Shown: in pieces, positions 63,274-64,000 of the stretch
Layout of the letters: each line of letters begins with the position of its first letter
Numbering within the stretch: the stretch's first letter is position 1
DNA from: Planctomycetaceae bacterium
Lineage (GTDB): Bacteria > Planctomycetota > Planctomycetia > Planctomycetales > Planctomycetaceae
DNA length: 64,000 bases
Assembly (NCBI GenBank): GCA_028284485.1
Contig: JANQRQ010000051.1
Location: 56,351 to 120,350, forward strand
Reading direction: 5' to 3'
Position numbers and translations under genes: made by a program
The notes under the pieces: model-generated
The model's database searches: none
The model's input: the letters and a program-made list of their open reading frames with translations, nothing else
Told to the model about the DNA's origin: nothing

Positions 63274-64000
63274 TTAGGGCTCGGTTGGTAATGGCAGAAA
63301 GTCCCGCTCTAAGATCATCCACTCGGCGAGTTGATTCTTGAGGTCCTGTTCAATGAGTTCGTATTTGGGGTTTCCGGCAAGGTTGGTCAGCTCATACGGA
63401 TCACTTTGTAAGTCAAACAACTCAAATATCGGACGCTGCCGACGAAAATACAATGTGTCGAACGGCTCCGGCAATGAGCCAGCCGTATGACGCTTTACAA
63501 GGTCAGCCCAAAACGGCCGTTGATAATCCTCGATGTCAACTGGTGCAAATCGACGATCCCATAGCGCGTTATAGATCAATCGATGTGTTTTCGTGGTGAC
63601 ACTTCGGCTCAGATCGAAATAAATGGTGTTCGTCGGTAATCCGTACGCGTGAACGCCCCGCTCAGCAAAAACAGCAGTACGCGGCGTATAGTCTCCGCGG
63701 CCGACAAGCAGCGGGAGAAAACTACGCCCGCTCATGTTGGATGGGACTTTGATATCCGCGGCGGCCAGCAATGTCGGAGCGATGTCGTTACCCGAGATGA
63801 GATGTGATGTGCTTCTACCTTTCTTGATCTGGTTGGGCCAGCGAATGATCATCGGAACGTGGCAGCCGCGGTCGTATAGAGTGCCTTTTCCACGCAGTAA
63901 CGCGCAGCCATTGTCTCCCATAAAGATAACGATTGTATTCTCGCGGTCGGCTTGTTCATCCAAAAAAGCGATCGTGTCGCCAAATTTGTCGTCCAATTGC
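63274..64000 (-). CDS. Type I sulfatase, N-terminally truncated by window end
   Basis: The C-terminal 242 residues of a sulfatase; the active-site Cys region lies beyond the window. The second metal site is visible as TIVIFMGDNGCALLRGKGTLYDRGCHVPMIIRWPNQI. It is followed by LISGNDIAPTLLAAADIKVPSNMSGRSFLPLLVG and the conserved LFDLQSDPYELTNLAGNP near the C-terminus. The GNDIAPTLLAAADI segment matches the N-sulfoglucosamine-sulfohydrolase-like branch. It is convergent with the ECF sigma gene, with 77 bases between. Confidence 0.88.
   Translation of the reverse strand, partial: QLDDKFGDTIAFLDEQADRENTIVIFMGDNGCALLRGKGTLYDRGCHVPMIIRWPNQIKKGRSTSHLISGNDIAPTLLAAADIKVPSNMSGRSFLPLLVGRGDYTPRTAVFAERGVHAYGLPTNTIYFDLSRSVTTKTHRLIYNALWDRRFAPVDIEDYQRPFWADLVKRHTAGSLPEPFDTLYFRRQRPIFELFDLQSDPYELTNLAGNPKYELIEQDLKNQLAEWMILERDFLPLPTEP

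Noticed and set aside
1..64000. CRISPR arrays, transposases, integrases, tRNA or rRNA genes
   Set aside because: Looked for on both strands; no spaced repeats, no transposase-like protein and no RNA gene pattern were recognised.

Overview
The window comes from a planctomycete, most likely a marine Pirellulaceae-type bacterium. The markers are two DUF1549/DUF1553 plus DUF1501 gene pairs, a PVC-type heme-binding dehydrogenase, nine type I sulfatases, Tat-exported sugar isomerase-like proteins, and kinase- and ECF-sigma-based signalling. Almost every protein carries a secretion signal. No tRNA, rRNA, CRISPR, transposase or phage gene was seen. All product names are read from the sequence by eye, without database searches.

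Layout. 1-4.3 kb: a partial acyltransferase (plsC type), a fusion of a degenerate M48 peptidase with an alpha/beta hydrolase, and an internally duplicated membrane protein. 4.5-9.8 kb: a DUF1549/1553-DUF1501 pair and a sulfatase. 9.9-15.4 kb, minus strand: a 1.3-1.4 thousand-residue PQQ-type propeller protein with an embedded methyltransferase fold and a malectin-like end, then a CE15-type glucuronoyl esterase. 16-20 kb: two sulfatases and a TIM-barrel isomerase. 20.4-24.3 kb: a six-heme cytochrome followed by an outer-membrane barrel protein. 24.3-28.5 kb, minus strand: a second PSCyt1/DUF1549/DUF1553-DUF1501 pair. 28.7-32.8 kb: an FG-GAP propeller protein, an Arc-like repressor, an SPFH protein and an AraC-PAS regulator.

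33-53.5 kb is a long plus-strand run: sulfatase, ThuA-like protein, membrane-bound dehydrogenase, azurin/cytochrome c fusion, zinc sugar dehydrogenase, epimerase-like TIM barrel, UxaE-like epimerase, COG3618 lactonase, sulfatase, PhoD-like phosphoesterase, two sulfatases, DUF6807 protein and another sulfatase. It reads as a locus for desulfating a sulfated polysaccharide and oxidising the released sugar (dehydrogenase then lactonase, as in non-phosphorylative L-fucose or L-rhamnose catabolism). The actual substrate is not shown by the sequence.

53.5-64 kb is mainly regulatory: a membrane protein, an ECF sigma factor with a putative anti-sigma partner and two matching promoter-like sites, a tandem pair of glycoside-hydrolase-like proteins, an Rrf2/NsrR-type regulator with a well-placed operator, a transmembrane Ser/Thr kinase carrying a periplasmic c-heme DUF3365 domain translationally coupled to a second ECF sigma factor, and a partial ninth sulfatase.

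The strongest leads for something undescribed are the heme-sensing kinase-sigma module, the SPFH-repressor pair with a palindrome inside its promoter spacer, the ECF autoregulatory promoter pair, and the cytochrome-porin pair.
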